Made by a program: the position numbers and the translations under genes. DNA of 64,000 nt from Pseudomonas sp. SCA2728.1_7 (GTDB lineage Bacteria > Pseudomonadota > Gammaproteobacteria > Pseudomonadales > Pseudomonadaceae): NCBI RefSeq assembly GCF_018138145.1, contig NZ_CP073104.1:6718731-6782730 (forward strand), read 5' to 3'. The notes under the pieces are model-generated. The model ran no database searches. It had not been told where the DNA came from and worked only from the letters and a program-made list of their open reading frames with translations. This document shows positions 10,746 to 20,760 of this stretch, piece by piece (positions within the stretch are counted from its first letter, which is position 1; the number at the start of each line of letters is the position of its first letter).

Positions 10746-12003
10746 CCCTCACCCCAGCCCTCTCCCGGAGGGAGAGGGGGCCGACCGAGGTGTCTTGCGT
10801 CATACATCGACCTGAGAGACCGAGTTGATTATGGATTCACAGCTGATCCTTCAGGTCGGTGAGACTATCCAATTTCCCTCACCCCAGCCCTCTCCCGGAG
10901 GGAGAGGGGGCCGACCGCAGTGCCTTGCGTCATACATCGACCTGAGAGACCGAGTCGATTATGGATTCACAGCCGATCCTTCAGGTCGGTGAGACTATCC
11001 AATTTCCCTCACCCCAGCCCTCTCCCGGAGGGAGAGGGGGCCGACCGCAGTGTCTTGCGTCATACATCGACCTGAGAGACCGAGTCGATTATGGAGTCAC
11101 AGCCGATCCTTCAGGTCGGTGAGACTATCCAATTTCCCTCACCCCAGCCCTCTCCCGGAGGGAGAGGGGGCCGACCGCAGTGTCTTGCGTCATACATCGA
11201 CCTGAGAGACCGAGTCGATTATGGAGTCACAGCCGATCCTTCAGGTCGGTGAGACTATCCAATTTCCCTCACCCCAGCCCTCTCCCGGAGGGAGAGGGGG
11301 CCGACCGAGGTGTCTGGCGTCGTACATCGACTTGAGAGACCGAGTCGATTATGGAGTCACAGCCGATCCTTCAGGTCGGTGAGACTATCCAATTTCCCTC
11401 ACCCCAGCCCTCTCCCGGAGGGAGAGGGGGCCGACCGCAGTGCCTTGCGTCATACATCGACCTGAGAGACCGAGTCGATTATGGATTCACAGCTGATCCT
11501 TCAGGTCGGTGAGACTATCCAATTTCCCTCACCCCAGCCCTCTCCCGGAGGGAGAGGGGGCCGACCGAGGTGTCTGGCGTCGTACATCGACCTGAGAGAC
11601 CGAGTTGATTATGGATTCACAGCCGATCCTTCAGGTCGGTGAGACTATCCAATTTCCCTCACCCCAGCCCTCTCCCGGAGGGAGAGGGGGCCGACCGAGG
11701 TGTCTGGCGTCGTACATCGACCTGAGAGATCGCGTCGATTATGGATTCACAGCTGAGCGTTCAGGTCGGTGAGATTATCCAATTTCCCTCACCCCAGCCC
11801 TCTCCCGGAGGGAGAGGGGGCCGACCGAGGTGTCTGGCGTCGTACATCGACCTGAGAGATCGCGTCGATTATGGGTTCACAGCACTTCGACCTGAAAGTG
11901 CTGTGTCGATTATGGATTCACAGCAAGTCGTTCACGTCGGTGCAGCCCTAGAATATCCCCCAATCGGTCCCCTCTCCCTCTGGGAGAGGGCTAGGGTGAG
12001 GGG
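10746..12003. repeat. Tandem array of nine 130-bp units ending in an inverted terminal segment
   Basis: Units start at 10746, 10876, 11006, 11136, 11266, 11396, 11526, 11656 and 11786, always exactly 130 bases apart. Each unit carries a perfect 9-base hairpin (CCCTCTCCC gga GGGAGAGGG) and a second inverted pair (CGACCTGA ... TCAGGTCG). Copies differ at a few positions, for example accgcag versus accgagg and attcacag versus agtcacag. The ninth unit runs into a different right end containing AGCACTT / AAGTGCT and a closing segment tgggagagggctagggtgag, the reverse complement of the left end of the element. 130 is not a multiple of three and no reading frame persists, so the array is not coding. 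It fills the whole gap between the cupin and paoC genes. Confidence 0.97.
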
Positions 12004-12017
12004 CTTTTAACGGGTCA

Positions 12018-14216
12018 TCACATCATCTCCGGCAACGACGACAAGATTTTATCGAGGGTAACCGGATACTCCCGCACCCGCGCCCCCGTGGCGTTGTAAA
12101 TCGCATTCGCCACCGCCGCACTGACCCCGCAAATCCCCAACTCACCAACACCCTTGGCCTTCATCGGCGAAGACACCGGATCAGTCTCATCAAGGAAAAT
12201 CACCTCCTGATGCGGAATATCGGCATGCACCGGCACTTCATACCCGGCCAGATCATGATTGACGAAAAACCCCAGCGTCTTGTCCACCGCCAACTCTTCC
12301 ATCAACGCCGCTCCGACGCCCATGGTCATCGCGCCGATCACCTGACTGCGCGCCGCTTTCGGGTTGAGAATCCGCCCAGCCGCGCACACCGCCAACATGC
12401 GGCGCACACGCACTTCACCGGTCGCCGCATCCACCGCCACCTCAACGAAATGCGCACCAAACGTCGACTGCTGATACTGCTCGGCAAGGTCGGCAAATTC
12501 GATGCTGTCCTCGGCCACCACAACGCCGTCCTGCGCAGCGTTGCGCAACGGCACGCTCTTGTCGCCGAGCCGCACCTGACCGTCGACAAACTCCGCCTGA
12601 TCCGCCGCCATGCCCAACTTGCCAGCCACCGCCTCACGCAGTTTCATGCACGCGGCGTACACCCCGGCGGTCGAGCAGTTGGCGCCGAATTGCCCACCGG
12701 AGCCTGCCGACACCGGGAAGCTCGAATCGCCCAGATGCACGCTGACATCCTTCAAGCCGACACCCATCATTTCGGCCGCCGTCTGCGCGATGATCGTGTA
12801 ACTGCCGGTGCCGATATCGGTCATGTCGGTTTCCACCGTGATCTTGCCATCGCGCTCCAGCCGCACCCGCGCGCCCGACTTGACCAGCAGGTTGTTGCGG
12901 ATTGCCGCCGCGACACCCATGCCGATCAGCCAGCGACCCTCACGCCGTGCACCCGGTTGCGCATTGCGTTTGTCCCAGCCGAATTTCTCCGCGCCGGTTT
13001 GCAGGCATTCGATCAGGCGCCGCTGCGAGAACGGTCGCTCGGTTTTCACCGGATCGACCTGTGTGTCGTTGAGAATGCGGAACTGGACCGGATCAAGCTT
13101 GAGCTGCTCGGCCATCTCGTCCATGGCAATTTCCAGGACCATCAGCCCAGGGGTTTCGCCGGGCGCGCGCATGGCGTTGCCTTCGGGCAGATCCAACGGT
13201 GCGAGGCGCATGCTGACCAAGCGATTTTCAGCCGCGTACAGCAACTGACTCGGCTGCGCCGCGACCTCGACTTTGCCTTCCGCCAGATTGCCCGACCAGC
13301 CTTCGTGGGCGATCGCCGTGAGTTTGCCGTCCGCCGTCGCGCCCATGCGAATGCGCTGAATCGTCGCCGGACGGTGGGTGGTGTTGTTGGCGATCTGCGG
13401 GCGGGCGAGGGCGACCTTCACCGGCCTGCCAGCCATGCGCGCACCGAGGGCGGCAAGAATTGCATCGGCGCGAATGAATAACTTGCCGCCGAAACCGCCG
13501 CCAATGTACGGCGAAATCAGCCGGACTTTTTCCTTGGGCAGACCGAGGGTGGCGGCGATGTCGCCGACGCTCCAGGCAATCATCTGATTCGATGTCCACA
13601 AGGTCAGTTGATCGCCTTTCCACGCGGCCAGCGTGGCGTGCGGTTCCATCATCGCGTGGGACTGATCCGGGGTGGTGTAGGTCTGATCGAACTGCACCGG
13701 CGCGGCGGCGAACGCCTTGGCGAAATCACCGTGGCTGACGTCGGGCAATTCGTCTTTCGGCTCGACGCCTTGATCGCGCACGCTGGCCAGATCGAATTCG
13801 CCTTTGGCCGCGACGTAGTCGACCTTAACCATTTGCGCAGCCGCACGAGCCTGTTCAAAGGTCTCGGCAACCACCAGCGCAACAGCCTGGTGGTAGTGCT
13901 GAATCTCCGGCCCGGCCAATAAATGCGCGGCGTTGTATTTGCCCTTGCCGAGTTTGCCGGCGTTGGCAGCGGTGACGATGGCCAACACACCGGGCGCGGC
14001 TTTCGCCTCTGCGAGATCGATGTTATTGATCCGGCCTTTGGCGATAGCGGAACCGACCATAAAGCCGTAAGCCTGATTGGCCACCGCCTCATGCTGTTCA
14101 TAGGCGTAAGGCGCCTGCCCGCTGGTTTTCAGCGGGCCTTCGATGCGGTCGGTGGGTTGGCCGATGACCTTCAACTGGTCGATCGGGTTGGTGGTGGCGG
14201 GCGTGTCGAATTTCAT
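12018..14216 (-). CDS. paoC: Molybdopterin-binding subunit of a xanthine-dehydrogenase-family aldehyde oxidoreductase (PaoC-like)
   Basis: 732 aa. Contains the family's substrate and cofactor regions: [55 protein letters not shown], and near the end [20 protein letters not shown] with the conserved active-site Glu. It binds molybdopterin cytosine dinucleotide and oxidises aldehydes or heterocycles. No signal peptide of its own; in the paoABC type it is exported with the Tat-bearing small subunit. Its ATG overlaps the stop of the FAD subunit (ATGA), so the three genes form one operon transcribed right to left. Confidence 0.88.
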   Translation of the reverse strand: MKFDTPATTNPIDQLKVIGQPTDRIEGPLKTSGQAPYAYEQHEAVANQAYGFMVGSAIAKGRINNIDLAEAKAAPGVLAIVTAANAGKLGKGKYNAAHLLAGPEIQHYHQAVALVVAETFEQARAAAQMVKVDYVAAKGEFDLASVRDQGVEPKDELPDVSHGDFAKAFAAAPVQFDQTYTTPDQSHAMMEPHATLAAWKGDQLTLWTSNQMIAWSVGDIAATLGLPKEKVRLISPYIGGGFGGKLFIRADAILAALGARMAGRPVKVALARPQIANNTTHRPATIQRIRMGATADGKLTAIAHEGWSGNLAEGKVEVAAQPSQLLYAAENRLVSMRLAPLDLPEGNAMRAPGETPGLMVLEIAMDEMAEQLKLDPVQFRILNDTQVDPVKTERPFSQRRLIECLQTGAEKFGWDKRNAQPGARREGRWLIGMGVAAAIRNNLLVKSGARVRLERDGKITVETDMTDIGTGSYTIIAQTAAEMMGVGLKDVSVHLGDSSFPVSAGSGGQFGANCSTAGVYAACMKLREAVAGKLGMAADQAEFVDGQVRLGDKSVPLRNAAQDGVVVAEDSIEFADLAEQYQQSTFGAHFVEVAVDAATGEVRVRRMLAVCAAGRILNPKAARSQVIGAMTMGVGAALMEELAVDKTLGFFVNHDLAGYEVPVHADIPHQEVIFLDETDPVSSPMKAKGVGELGICGVSAAVANAIYNATGARVREYPVTLDKILSSLPEMM

Positions 14217-15169
14217 GCTTCATCCCTCGCTTGCGCCAACACCGAACCGAGCGTGCGCTCGACCAGGGTCAGTTTGAATTGGTTGTCGTGGGTCGGCGTG
14301 GCGCCGTCGAGCAGGCGTGCGCTGACGGCTTTGGCGCCTTGGGGCAGCAACGCTTCGGCGGCTTCAACCCGCCATGGTTTCGGCGCGATACCGCCGACGG
14401 CGATGCGGCCGCTGCCGTCCTTTTGCAGAATCAGACCGACCGATACCAGGGCGAACGCATAGGACGAGCGATCACGCACCTTGTGATAAACATGAGTGCC
14501 GCCGATTGGCGCAGGCAATGTCACCGAGGTGATGAACTCGCCGGGCGTCAGGCTGGTTTCAATGTTCGGCGTGGTGCCGGGCAATTGATGAAAATCGGCC
14601 ATGGCGATGCGGCGAGTCGTGCCGTCGGGTTTCACCGTTTCAATCTGCGCATCGAGGGCACGCATGGCAATCGCCATGTCACTCGGGTGCGTGGCGATGC
14701 ACGCGTCGCTGACGCCGATGATGCCCAGTTGCCGACTGACCCCGCCAATCGCCGCGCAACCGCTGCCGGGATTGCGTTTGTTACAGGCCTGATTGGTGTC
14801 GTAGAAGTACGGGCAGCGCGTGCGTTGCAGCAGGTTGCCGGCGGTTGTGGCCATGTTGCGCAACTGCCCGGAAGCCCCGGCGAGCAGGGCGCGGGAGAGC
14901 AGCGCGTAGTCTTTGCGAACGCGCGCATCGGCGGCCAGATCGGTGTTGCGCACCAGCGCGCCGATGCGCAAGCCGCCTTCGGGTGTGGCTTCGATCTGAT
15001 CCAGGCCGAGATGGTTGACGTCGATCAAATGCAGCGGGGTTTCGATGTCGAGTTTCATCAGGTCGAGCAGGTTGGTGCCGCCGGCAATGAATCGCGCACC
15101 TTCGACTTGCGCAGCTTGTGCGGCGGCTGCGGCGGGGGAGTCGGCACGGCTGTAATTGAACGGTCTCAT
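14213..15169 (-). CDS. paoB: FAD-binding subunit of the molybdenum hydroxylase (PaoB-like)
   Basis: 318 aa, CO-dehydrogenase-type FAD-binding family. FAD-loop motif [13 protein letters not shown] near residue 30 and [14 protein letters not shown] near residue 115. Four cysteines cluster between about 120 and 160 ([24 protein letters not shown]); E. coli PaoB has an extra [4Fe-4S] cluster in an insertion here, so the same is inferred. It passes electrons from the 2Fe-2S subunit to FAD. It overlaps both neighbours by 4 bases. Confidence 0.87.
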   Translation of the reverse strand: MRPFNYSRADSPAAAAAQAAQVEGARFIAGGTNLLDLMKLDIETPLHLIDVNHLGLDQIEATPEGGLRIGALVRNTDLAADARVRKDYALLSRALLAGASGQLRNMATTAGNLLQRTRCPYFYDTNQACNKRNPGSGCAAIGGVSRQLGIIGVSDACIATHPSDMAIAMRALDAQIETVKPDGTTRRIAMADFHQLPGTTPNIETSLTPGEFITSVTLPAPIGGTHVYHKVRDRSSYAFALVSVGLILQKDGSGRIAVGGIAPKPWRVEAAEALLPQGAKAVSARLLDGATPTHDNQFKLTLVERTLGSVLAQARDEA

Positions 15170-15789
15170 GCCGGTACCTCCGCGACTTCAGTGATCGCTT
15201 CGATGATGTTCGAGTAGGCACCGCAGCGGCAGATATTGCCGCTCATGCGCTCCTGAAACTCACTGGCGATCAGTTGCGGTTGCTCGGTGAGGCTTTCACT
15301 GACGTGGCTGGGGATGCCGTCGCGGATTTCCTTGATCACCGCGACTGCCGAGCAGATCTGCCCAGGTGTGCAATAGCCGCACTGATAGCCGTCATGCTTG
15401 ATGAACGCGGCTTGCATCGGGTGCAGCTTGTCAGGCATGCCGAGGCCTTCAATGGTGGTGACTTCGCTGCCTTCGTGCATCACCGCCAACGTCAGGCAGG
15501 AATTGATCCGCCGGCCATCGACGATCACCGTGCAGGCGCCGCACTGGCCGTGGTCGCAGCCTTTTTTAGTTCCGGTCAGTTGCAGGTGTTCGCGCAAGGC
15601 ATCAAGGAGGGTGGTGCGGGTGTCGACATCCAGCGCACGCGGCTGGCCGTTGACGTTGATCGTCACTTTGTTCATGGCCGGTTGCTCCAGAGTGGCCGCG
15701 TAGGCCTTGAGGCTGATAAACGGCGGCATCGCGAAAGCGGTAGCGGTCACGGCGCCGAGGATCAGAAATCCGCGTCGGGAAATCGTCAT
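15166..15789 (-). CDS. paoA: 2Fe-2S subunit of the molybdenum hydroxylase with Tat signal (PaoA-like)
   Basis: 207 aa. N-terminal Tat signal [20 protein letters not shown], then a plant-type ferredoxin domain ([20 protein letters not shown], with a further Cys) and the second 2Fe-2S domain ([10 protein letters not shown] and [12 protein letters not shown]). The Tat peptide means the complex acts in the periplasm, as for E. coli PaoABC, which detoxifies aromatic aldehydes. First gene of the operon; ribosome site AAGGAA lies before the ATG. No MocA-type cytidylyltransferase or PaoD-like chaperone gene is beside it in this window. Confidence 0.88.
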   Translation of the reverse strand: MTISRRGFLILGAVTATAFAMPPFISLKAYAATLEQPAMNKVTINVNGQPRALDVDTRTTLLDALREHLQLTGTKKGCDHGQCGACTVIVDGRRINSCLTLAVMHEGSEVTTIEGLGMPDKLHPMQAAFIKHDGYQCGYCTPGQICSAVAVIKEIRDGIPSHVSESLTEQPQLIASEFQERMSGNICRCGAYSNIIEAITEVAEVPA

Positions 15790-15968
15790 GGTTCGATTCC
15801 TTTTCTCTCTTCATCAGGGCAGCAGGGGTCGTGGATGGCCCAAGCGGGCAGCCAGCGTCATCGCCGGTCTCATTAAGGAGTGACTGCCGGAAAGAGGAAA
15901 AGGTTTTGTCGGATTTGCGCTATAGAGTTATGTGCACAGTTCATCAATGGTGTGAGCAACACAAATCA

Positions 15969-16060
15969 TTGTGGGAGCGAGCCTGCTCGCGAAGAGGCCG
16001 GCACAGCCAATATCTTCATTGGCAGACCGGACGCCTTCGCGAGCAGGCTCGCTCCCACAT
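15969..16060. repeat. REPIN
   Basis: Inverted REP pair (gtgggagcgagcctgctcgc and its complement) in the gap between the paoA promoter and the end of lldP. The remaining about 180 bases of that gap show no ORF. Confidence 0.95.
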
Positions 16061-16080
16061 TGGATATGTGTCCGGCCGGA

Positions 16081-17835
16081 CTAATGCCCGCCCACCACCA
16101 TCGAAGTAAACGGCGCCACATACGCCTGCAACGTCACCAGCCCGCCGACCAGAATCGCCAGCACAATCGAGTGGAAGAACACATAGCGCAGAATCTCGCC
16201 CTCATGCCCGTACCAACGGGTCGCGGTGGAGGCGACTACGATCGATTGTGCATCGACCATTTTGCCCATCACCCCACCGGAACTGTTCGCCGCCGCCATC
16301 AGCACCGGACTGATCCCGAGCTGTTCCGAGGTCACCCGCTGCAAACCGCCAAACAGCACGTTTGACGCCGTATCCGAACCGGTCAGCGCCACGCCCAGCC
16401 AACCGAGCAGCGTGCCGAACATCGGATAAAAAATCCCCGTCGCCGCAAACGCCAGGCCCATGGTCGCGTCGAGTCCTGAGTAGCGCGTGAGAAATCCCAA
16501 CGCTAACATCGCCGCAATCGTGATCAACGAAAACCGCACCACCCACAACGTGCGCAGGTATTGCTTGATCAGTTGCGGAATCGAGTAGCCCATCAGCAAG
16601 CCGCCAACAATTGCAGCCAGCAAAATCCCGCTACCAGTGGCGGTGAACCAAGTGAATTTGTACACCGCTTCTTCAGCCTTCGGTGCCGCGACCACCGGCG
16701 GTACTTTTTCGATTTGCAGGTGCAGCGTGGTAAAGGTCACGGCCGGGGCGAAAATCGGGTTGGCCTCGCGCAGCGGTTTGCCGGCGGGATCGAGCTTGGC
16801 CGACTGGGTGACCGGATCAATCGCCGGGCGGGTGTCGAACATATTCTTGAAGCCCTGCGTGCCCCAGGCAAACACGAACACGGTGAGGATGATCCACGGC
16901 ATCCACGCGCGCATCACCGCCGGACGCGCCTGATCGCTGAACGCAGCGCTGGCAGTGATTTTTTCTTCATCGACCTTCGAGTTGTCTACGCGCCCCGAAA
17001 GCGCAGCGGAGGTGTGAATGGTCGCCGGTTTCCACACCTTCAGGAACAACGTCAGACAGGCCATGGAAATCAGCGCGGCGATGACGTCCACCAGCATCGG
17101 CCCGTGATAGTTCGACACCAGAAACTGCGGCACGGCGAAACTTACCCCGGCCACCAGAATCGCCGGCCAGATCTCGAGCATCTTGCGCCACCCGGCGAAG
17201 GCCCAGATCAACCAGAACGGCACCAGCACCGAGAAAAACGGCAACTGTCGACCGACCATCATCGACACCTCCATTTCATCCAGCCCGGTGACTTTGGCCA
17301 GTGTGATGATCGGCGTACCCAGTGCGCCGAATGCCACCGGCGCGGTGTTGGCAATCAGCGCCAGACCCGACGCGGCCAATGGCGAAAACCCAAGTCCGAT
17401 CAGAATCGCCCCGGTCACCGCCACCGGCGTGCCGAACCCGGCCGCACCTTCGAAAAACGCACCGAAGCAGAAGGCGATCAGCAGCAACTGCAAACGACGG
17501 TCATCGGTGATCCGCGCGAGGGAATCCTGCAGCACTTTGAACGAGCCGTTCTCGGTGGTCAGGCGATGCAGAAAGATGATGTTGAGGACGATCCAGCCGA
17601 TCGGCAGCAAGCCATTCGCCGCGCCGAACAACGCCGCAGAACCGGCCATGCTCGCCGGCATGCCGAAGGCAAAAATCGATATAAGCAGGGCGGAAGCCAA
17701 TGCCAACAACGCCGCGAGATGCGCCTTGACGTGGAAGAACGCCAGCGCCGCGAGCATCACCACCACCGGTACGGCGGCCATGAGCGTGGAGATCACCGGG
17801 TTACCGAACGGGTCGTAAATTTGCTGCCAGACCAT
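16081..17835 (-). CDS. lldP: L-lactate permease
   Basis: 584 aa, LctP family inner-membrane lactate/proton symporter with 12 or more hydrophobic segments. Landmarks are LIAFCFGAFFEGAAGFGTPV, GLALIANTAPVAFGALGTP, TGIFYPMFGTLLGWLGVALTG and the C-terminal NSSGGVMGKMVDAQSIVVA. Start at ATG 17835 behind AGGTGG; a frame open 46 codons further upstream is rejected. The usual partners lldR, lldD and dld are not beside it here, so it is a stand-alone permease gene; glycolate is another possible substrate. Confidence 0.92.
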   Translation of the reverse strand: MVWQQIYDPFGNPVISTLMAAVPVVVMLAALAFFHVKAHLAALLALASALLISIFAFGMPASMAGSAALFGAANGLLPIGWIVLNIIFLHRLTTENGSFKVLQDSLARITDDRRLQLLLIAFCFGAFFEGAAGFGTPVAVTGAILIGLGFSPLAASGLALIANTAPVAFGALGTPIITLAKVTGLDEMEVSMMVGRQLPFFSVLVPFWLIWAFAGWRKMLEIWPAILVAGVSFAVPQFLVSNYHGPMLVDVIAALISMACLTLFLKVWKPATIHTSAALSGRVDNSKVDEEKITASAAFSDQARPAVMRAWMPWIILTVFVFAWGTQGFKNMFDTRPAIDPVTQSAKLDPAGKPLREANPIFAPAVTFTTLHLQIEKVPPVVAAPKAEEAVYKFTWFTATGSGILLAAIVGGLLMGYSIPQLIKQYLRTLWVVRFSLITIAAMLALGFLTRYSGLDATMGLAFAATGIFYPMFGTLLGWLGVALTGSDTASNVLFGGLQRVTSEQLGISPVLMAAANSSGGVMGKMVDAQSIVVASTATRWYGHEGEILRYVFFHSIVLAILVGGLVTLQAYVAPFTSMVVGGH

Positions 17836-18078
17836 GGTCCACCTCTGCTTGTTGTTATTGAGGGCGCAGATCCATTGCGTGGGGCTAGGTTGCAAGGAGT
17901 ATAGGTGGCATTTCGCCGCCGTTCGGGCAGCGCGGGCGGGGCGACAAACGGTCGCTAGTGGCCACTGAATCAACGCTGATTTGCCCGGTCGTATCTGCGG
18001 CTACGGGCACCGCGTTTTGAAGTCGCGGGCAGCGTGGCCGATTCCGTCGTCAAGACCTTGGTTTTAGGGAAGTGTTGA

Positions 18079-18282
18079 ATGAAGCGCGCAACAACGATGC
18101 TGCTGACCCTGACCGCCGCCGTATTGCTCGGCGGCTGTGTCGCGGATTTTGATGATGACCACCGCCATGGCCGGCATTACGACCGCGATCATGGCCGCAA
18201 CTACGACCATGACCGGCGCTGGGATGACCGCGATGATCGCCGCGACGGGCGTCGCTACTACCGTGATCGGGATGATGACTGA
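18079..18282 (+). CDS. Small lipoprotein with His/Asp/Arg-rich tail
   Basis: 67 aa. Lipoprotein signal with lipobox LLGGC (Cys near residue 20), then a strongly polar tail made of repeated H-x-R-D / D-R-D groups. Such tails may bind metal or nucleic acid, but nothing is shown. Strong terminator immediately downstream, so it is a single-gene unit. Confidence 0.75.
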   Translation: MKRATTMLLTLTAAVLLGGCVADFDDDHRHGRHYDRDHGRNYDHDRRWDDRDDRRDGRRYYRDRDDD

Positions 18283-18291
18283 TTGAACGCA

Positions 18292-18324
18292 AGAGGGCGT
18301 CCCGCGATGGGACGCCCTCTTTGT
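18292..18324 (+). terminator. Rho-independent terminator
   Basis: Perfect 12-base stem AGAGGGCGTCCC / GGGACGCCCTCT, 5-base loop, then ttgttt. Serves the small lipoprotein gene and is suitable for the convergent gene too. Confidence 0.9.
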
Positions 18325-18337
18325 TTAGCGCTGTTGC

Positions 18338-18616
18338 TTAAGAAAAATGAGCGCTCGCCCGGACGCTGGATCGCGCAGGCACAGAGGCCTCGATGTCCAG
18401 CAAATGGGTGGCGAGAATGTCGCTCAGGAAACGGAACTGATCGTTGAGGCCGACCACTTCATTGCTGAAATGATTGCTCGCGGCGGGCATCAGCAGATCT
18501 TCGAAATCTTCGTTGAACACCAGCGCCTGCGCCTTGTGCGACACGGCGTGCTGGTCGTAATAGTTGCTGCCGAACACCGGGAAACTCACGGAGAGTGTGA
18601 CGTGGGTGTGAATCAT
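18338..18616 (-). CDS. Hypothetical protein
   Basis: 92 aa starting MIHTHVTLSVSFPVFGS, behind a good GAGGAG site. A longer frame reaching 18859 runs through a REPIN and is rejected. No signal peptide or membrane segment. The sequence has an acidic middle (FNEDFEDLLM) and a basic Ser/Arg-rich end. Family not recognised. Confidence 0.6.
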   Translation of the reverse strand: MIHTHVTLSVSFPVFGSNYYDQHAVSHKAQALVFNEDFEDLLMPAASNHFSNEVVGLNDQFRFLSDILATHLLDIEASVPARSSVRASAHFS

Positions 18617-18744
18617 GCTGTGAACTCCTCGTTGTGTTTCGGATGGGCTAATCGTGCCTTTGATGGGCGGTGGGCGGAAGGCAATCGTGGCGATGGTGAA
18701 TATCGATGGCAGTGATGGTTGGGGTTTTTTGGGTGTTGCTGATG

Positions 18745-18830
18745 GCCTCATCACGAGCAGGCTCACTCCTACATTTGAAACGCATTCCCCTGTGGGAGCG
18801 AGCCTGCTCGCGAAGGCGCCAGACCAGCCA
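18745..18830. repeat. Hybrid REPIN
   Basis: Inverted REP pair in which the left arm is the cactccta subtype and the right arm the gtgggagcgag subtype, so the two halves are not perfectly complementary. Confidence 0.93.
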
Positions 18831-18903
18831 AAACCGGACAAACGGCCCTGCGCACACACCTATACTCAAATCTGCTTCCGCCCTCTTAAAGGAAACCGCC
18901 ACC

Positions 18904-19986
18904 GTGAATCCGCGTGCGCTGCTCGTCGCCGCACTGTTGTTGCTGGCCGGCTGCGCCACTTCGGCGCGGGCCCCGGTGTCAGCGCCGCAAGCCGTGTTCG
19001 TCTCGCCGCAGACCTGGCAGCAGATCGATCGGGAAATCGTCAGCGCTTCGCAGCAATCCACCGAACAAGTCAAAGTCTTTGCCCGTGGCTCAATGGAACA
19101 TTGGCGCACTCGGGTCTATCAGCAAACTGAAGAAAATTTCATCCCGTGGTTCAGCAGTTACTGGACCCAGGAATGGCTGTCGATGAAGGTCAGTTGGTAC
19201 ACGATCAATGCCGGCGGCGAGCAGGACGCCTCGGCCAAGCGCTTGGCGGCGTATCTGCTTGAGCAATATCAGGAAAGGGTGCTGGCGCCAGTAGCGGTGG
19301 AGGTCGATCCGGATGCGATCCTCGGCCAGGCCACGGCGTTCTATGCGCAGCTGATGGCGCAGCAGATGCCGCTCATCGCCCAGCGTCATGGCGTGCCCGT
19401 TGCGCAGCTTAATGGACGGTTGCAGAAGATTCCGGCCATCGCCCTCGGCCCGCCACCGGCACGGGATGCTTCGTTGTATAAGGTCATCAGCACCGAGCCG
19501 CTGAACACGCTACCGGCCTACGCCGCGCTGATCGACAAGATTCATACCGAGGGCGGCGCCAAGGGCATTGCCTCGACGGATGCCGGCATGGCCCCGGTGG
19601 CCAAGCGTGCCAGTCAGCGAATGGAAGCGGAAATGGCCCCGCGCGGCGCTGCCAGTGCGGTGGCCGCTGCTGCGGGGAAACTGGCCGGTGGTCTGATCTC
19701 GGTCGGTGTCGCGGGTATCCGCGCGATCATCCAGGCCAATGACCGGCCCGACAGTGAAGCACTGATCCGCAGCAGTCTGGGCAGCACCTTCGACAAAGCC
19801 TGGCTGAAGCTGGTGCAAAACCCGACTACCGGTGTCATGGCCGGCACACTGCACATGGCCGGGCAGGTCGAACGCAATCTGGGTGGGGGCGAGGAGCCGT
19901 CGGTCGGGTTGGGTGTGAATCGTGTTGAATGGCAGCCGCCGCAATCGACCAATCAGCAGATCGAACCCAACGAGCAAGGAGAGTGA
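18904..19986 (+). CDS. Hypothetical lipoprotein
   Basis: 360 aa from GTG 18904 behind AAAGGAAA. Lipobox LLLLAGC near residue 17, so likely membrane-anchored. The middle is rich in Trp and Tyr (ENFIPWFSSYWTQEWLSMK), followed by a helical region and an Ala/Gly-rich segment (ASAVAAAAGKLAGGLISVGVAG) that could insert into or lie on a membrane. Family not recognised. The next gene starts 2 bases after the stop, so they are probably cotranscribed. Confidence 0.7.
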   Translation: MNPRALLVAALLLLAGCATSARAPVSAPQAVFVSPQTWQQIDREIVSASQQSTEQVKVFARGSMEHWRTRVYQQTEENFIPWFSSYWTQEWLSMKVSWYTINAGGEQDASAKRLAAYLLEQYQERVLAPVAVEVDPDAILGQATAFYAQLMAQQMPLIAQRHGVPVAQLNGRLQKIPAIALGPPPARDASLYKVISTEPLNTLPAYAALIDKIHTEGGAKGIASTDAGMAPVAKRASQRMEAEMAPRGAASAVAAAAGKLAGGLISVGVAGIRAIIQANDRPDSEALIRSSLGSTFDKAWLKLVQNPTTGVMAGTLHMAGQVERNLGGGEEPSVGLGVNRVEWQPPQSTNQQIEPNEQGE

Positions 19987-19988
19987 TC

Positions 19989-20342
19989 ATGGCTTACATC
20001 GATATTTTTGTAGCGCCGGTGCCGACTGCCAACCTTGAGCAGTACAAAAAGCACTGTGAAATCGCGGCGAAACTGTTCAAGGAATACGGTGCACAGGATG
20101 TGATGCAGTGCTGGGGCGATGACGTGCCGGAGGGCAAGGTCACGTCATTCCCGATGGCGGTCAAACTCAAGGAAGGCGAGACGGTTTCGGCCGGCTGGTT
20201 GATCTGGCCGGACAAAGCCACCCGTGATACGGGCATGGGCAAAATGATGGAGGATCCGCGCATGCAACCGGACGTCAACCCGATGGGGTTCGACGGCCAA
20301 CGCATGATTTTTGGTGGCTTCAAGAACATCCTTAAATCCTGA
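19989..20342 (+). CDS. DUF1428 family protein
   Basis: 117 aa. Opens MAYIDIFVAPVPTANLEQY and contains AAKLFKEYGAQDVMQCWGDD, VKLKEGETVSAGWLIWP, DPRMQPD and FDGQRMIFGGFK, the recognisable DUF1428 pattern, a small ferredoxin-like alpha/beta-barrel dimer. No reaction is known. Its ribosome site (AAGGAG) lies at the end of the preceding lipoprotein gene. Confidence 0.88.
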   Translation: MAYIDIFVAPVPTANLEQYKKHCEIAAKLFKEYGAQDVMQCWGDDVPEGKVTSFPMAVKLKEGETVSAGWLIWPDKATRDTGMGKMMEDPRMQPDVNPMGFDGQRMIFGGFKNILKS

Positions 20343-20358
20343 AGCCAGCGCAAATCTA

Positions 20359-20450
20359 TTGTAGGAGTGAGCCTGCTCGCGATAGCGGTGGGTCTGTCAA
20401 TGAAGCATTGAATGTGCAGACGCCATCGCGAGCAGGCTCACTCCTACAGG
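20359..20450. repeat. REPIN (taggagtgag subtype)
   Basis: Both arms are the gtaggagtgagcctgctcgc form, about 45 bases apart. Confidence 0.95.
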
Positions 20451-20458
20451 TACGGTGT

Positions 20459-20653
20459 TCACTCGGCAGAGGGGGTGATTCTGCAGCTTTTACGGTTGCG
20501 GATCTGCTCGTCCGTCGGCCGTTCACGGACGAACTCGAAGCGCGGCTCACCCTCGCTGTAATGCACCAGCCAGCCCCATTCCAGTTCGTTTTCATCCTGC
20601 CCGGGATGCGGTGGCCGGGCCCACCACGGTTCTTTGCTGAGGATCTCGCGCAT
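20459..20653 (-). CDS. Small hypothetical protein
   Basis: 64 aa from ATG 20653 with GGAGG at the right distance. Tryptophan-rich start (EPWWARPPHPGQDENELEWG) and a charged tail (FVRERPTDEQIRNRK). No signal peptide. The polar composition, ribosome site and clean fit between a REPIN and the thpR promoter support a real gene. Family not recognised. Confidence 0.6.
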   Translation of the reverse strand: MREILSKEPWWARPPHPGQDENELEWGWLVHYSEGEPRFEFVRERPTDEQIRNRKSCRITPSAE

Positions 20654-20760
20654 GGCGGCCTCCGGTTGATAGCAATCCTTGAACTATAGCTGCCTGTCAC
20701 GAGTCGTCAGTTCAGGCTGTGTAGAATCCGGCGGATCACGATGAACAGGGGAGCGGGGCC

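Noticed and set aside
10746..12003. CRISPR array
   Set aside because: The repeats are directly adjacent 130-base units without variable spacers, and no cas gene is present.
11741..12010. ORF reading through the end of the 130-bp array
   Set aside because: The unit length is not a multiple of three and the frame is specific to the last copy; repetitive DNA, not a gene.
12210..13481. ORF of 423 codons opposite paoC
   Set aside because: Low-complexity Arg/His-rich shadow of the Mo-binding subunit gene.
16561..17904. 447-codon ORF on the plus strand opposite lldP
   Set aside because: Gln/Arg/His-rich composition typical of the complement of a membrane-protein gene.
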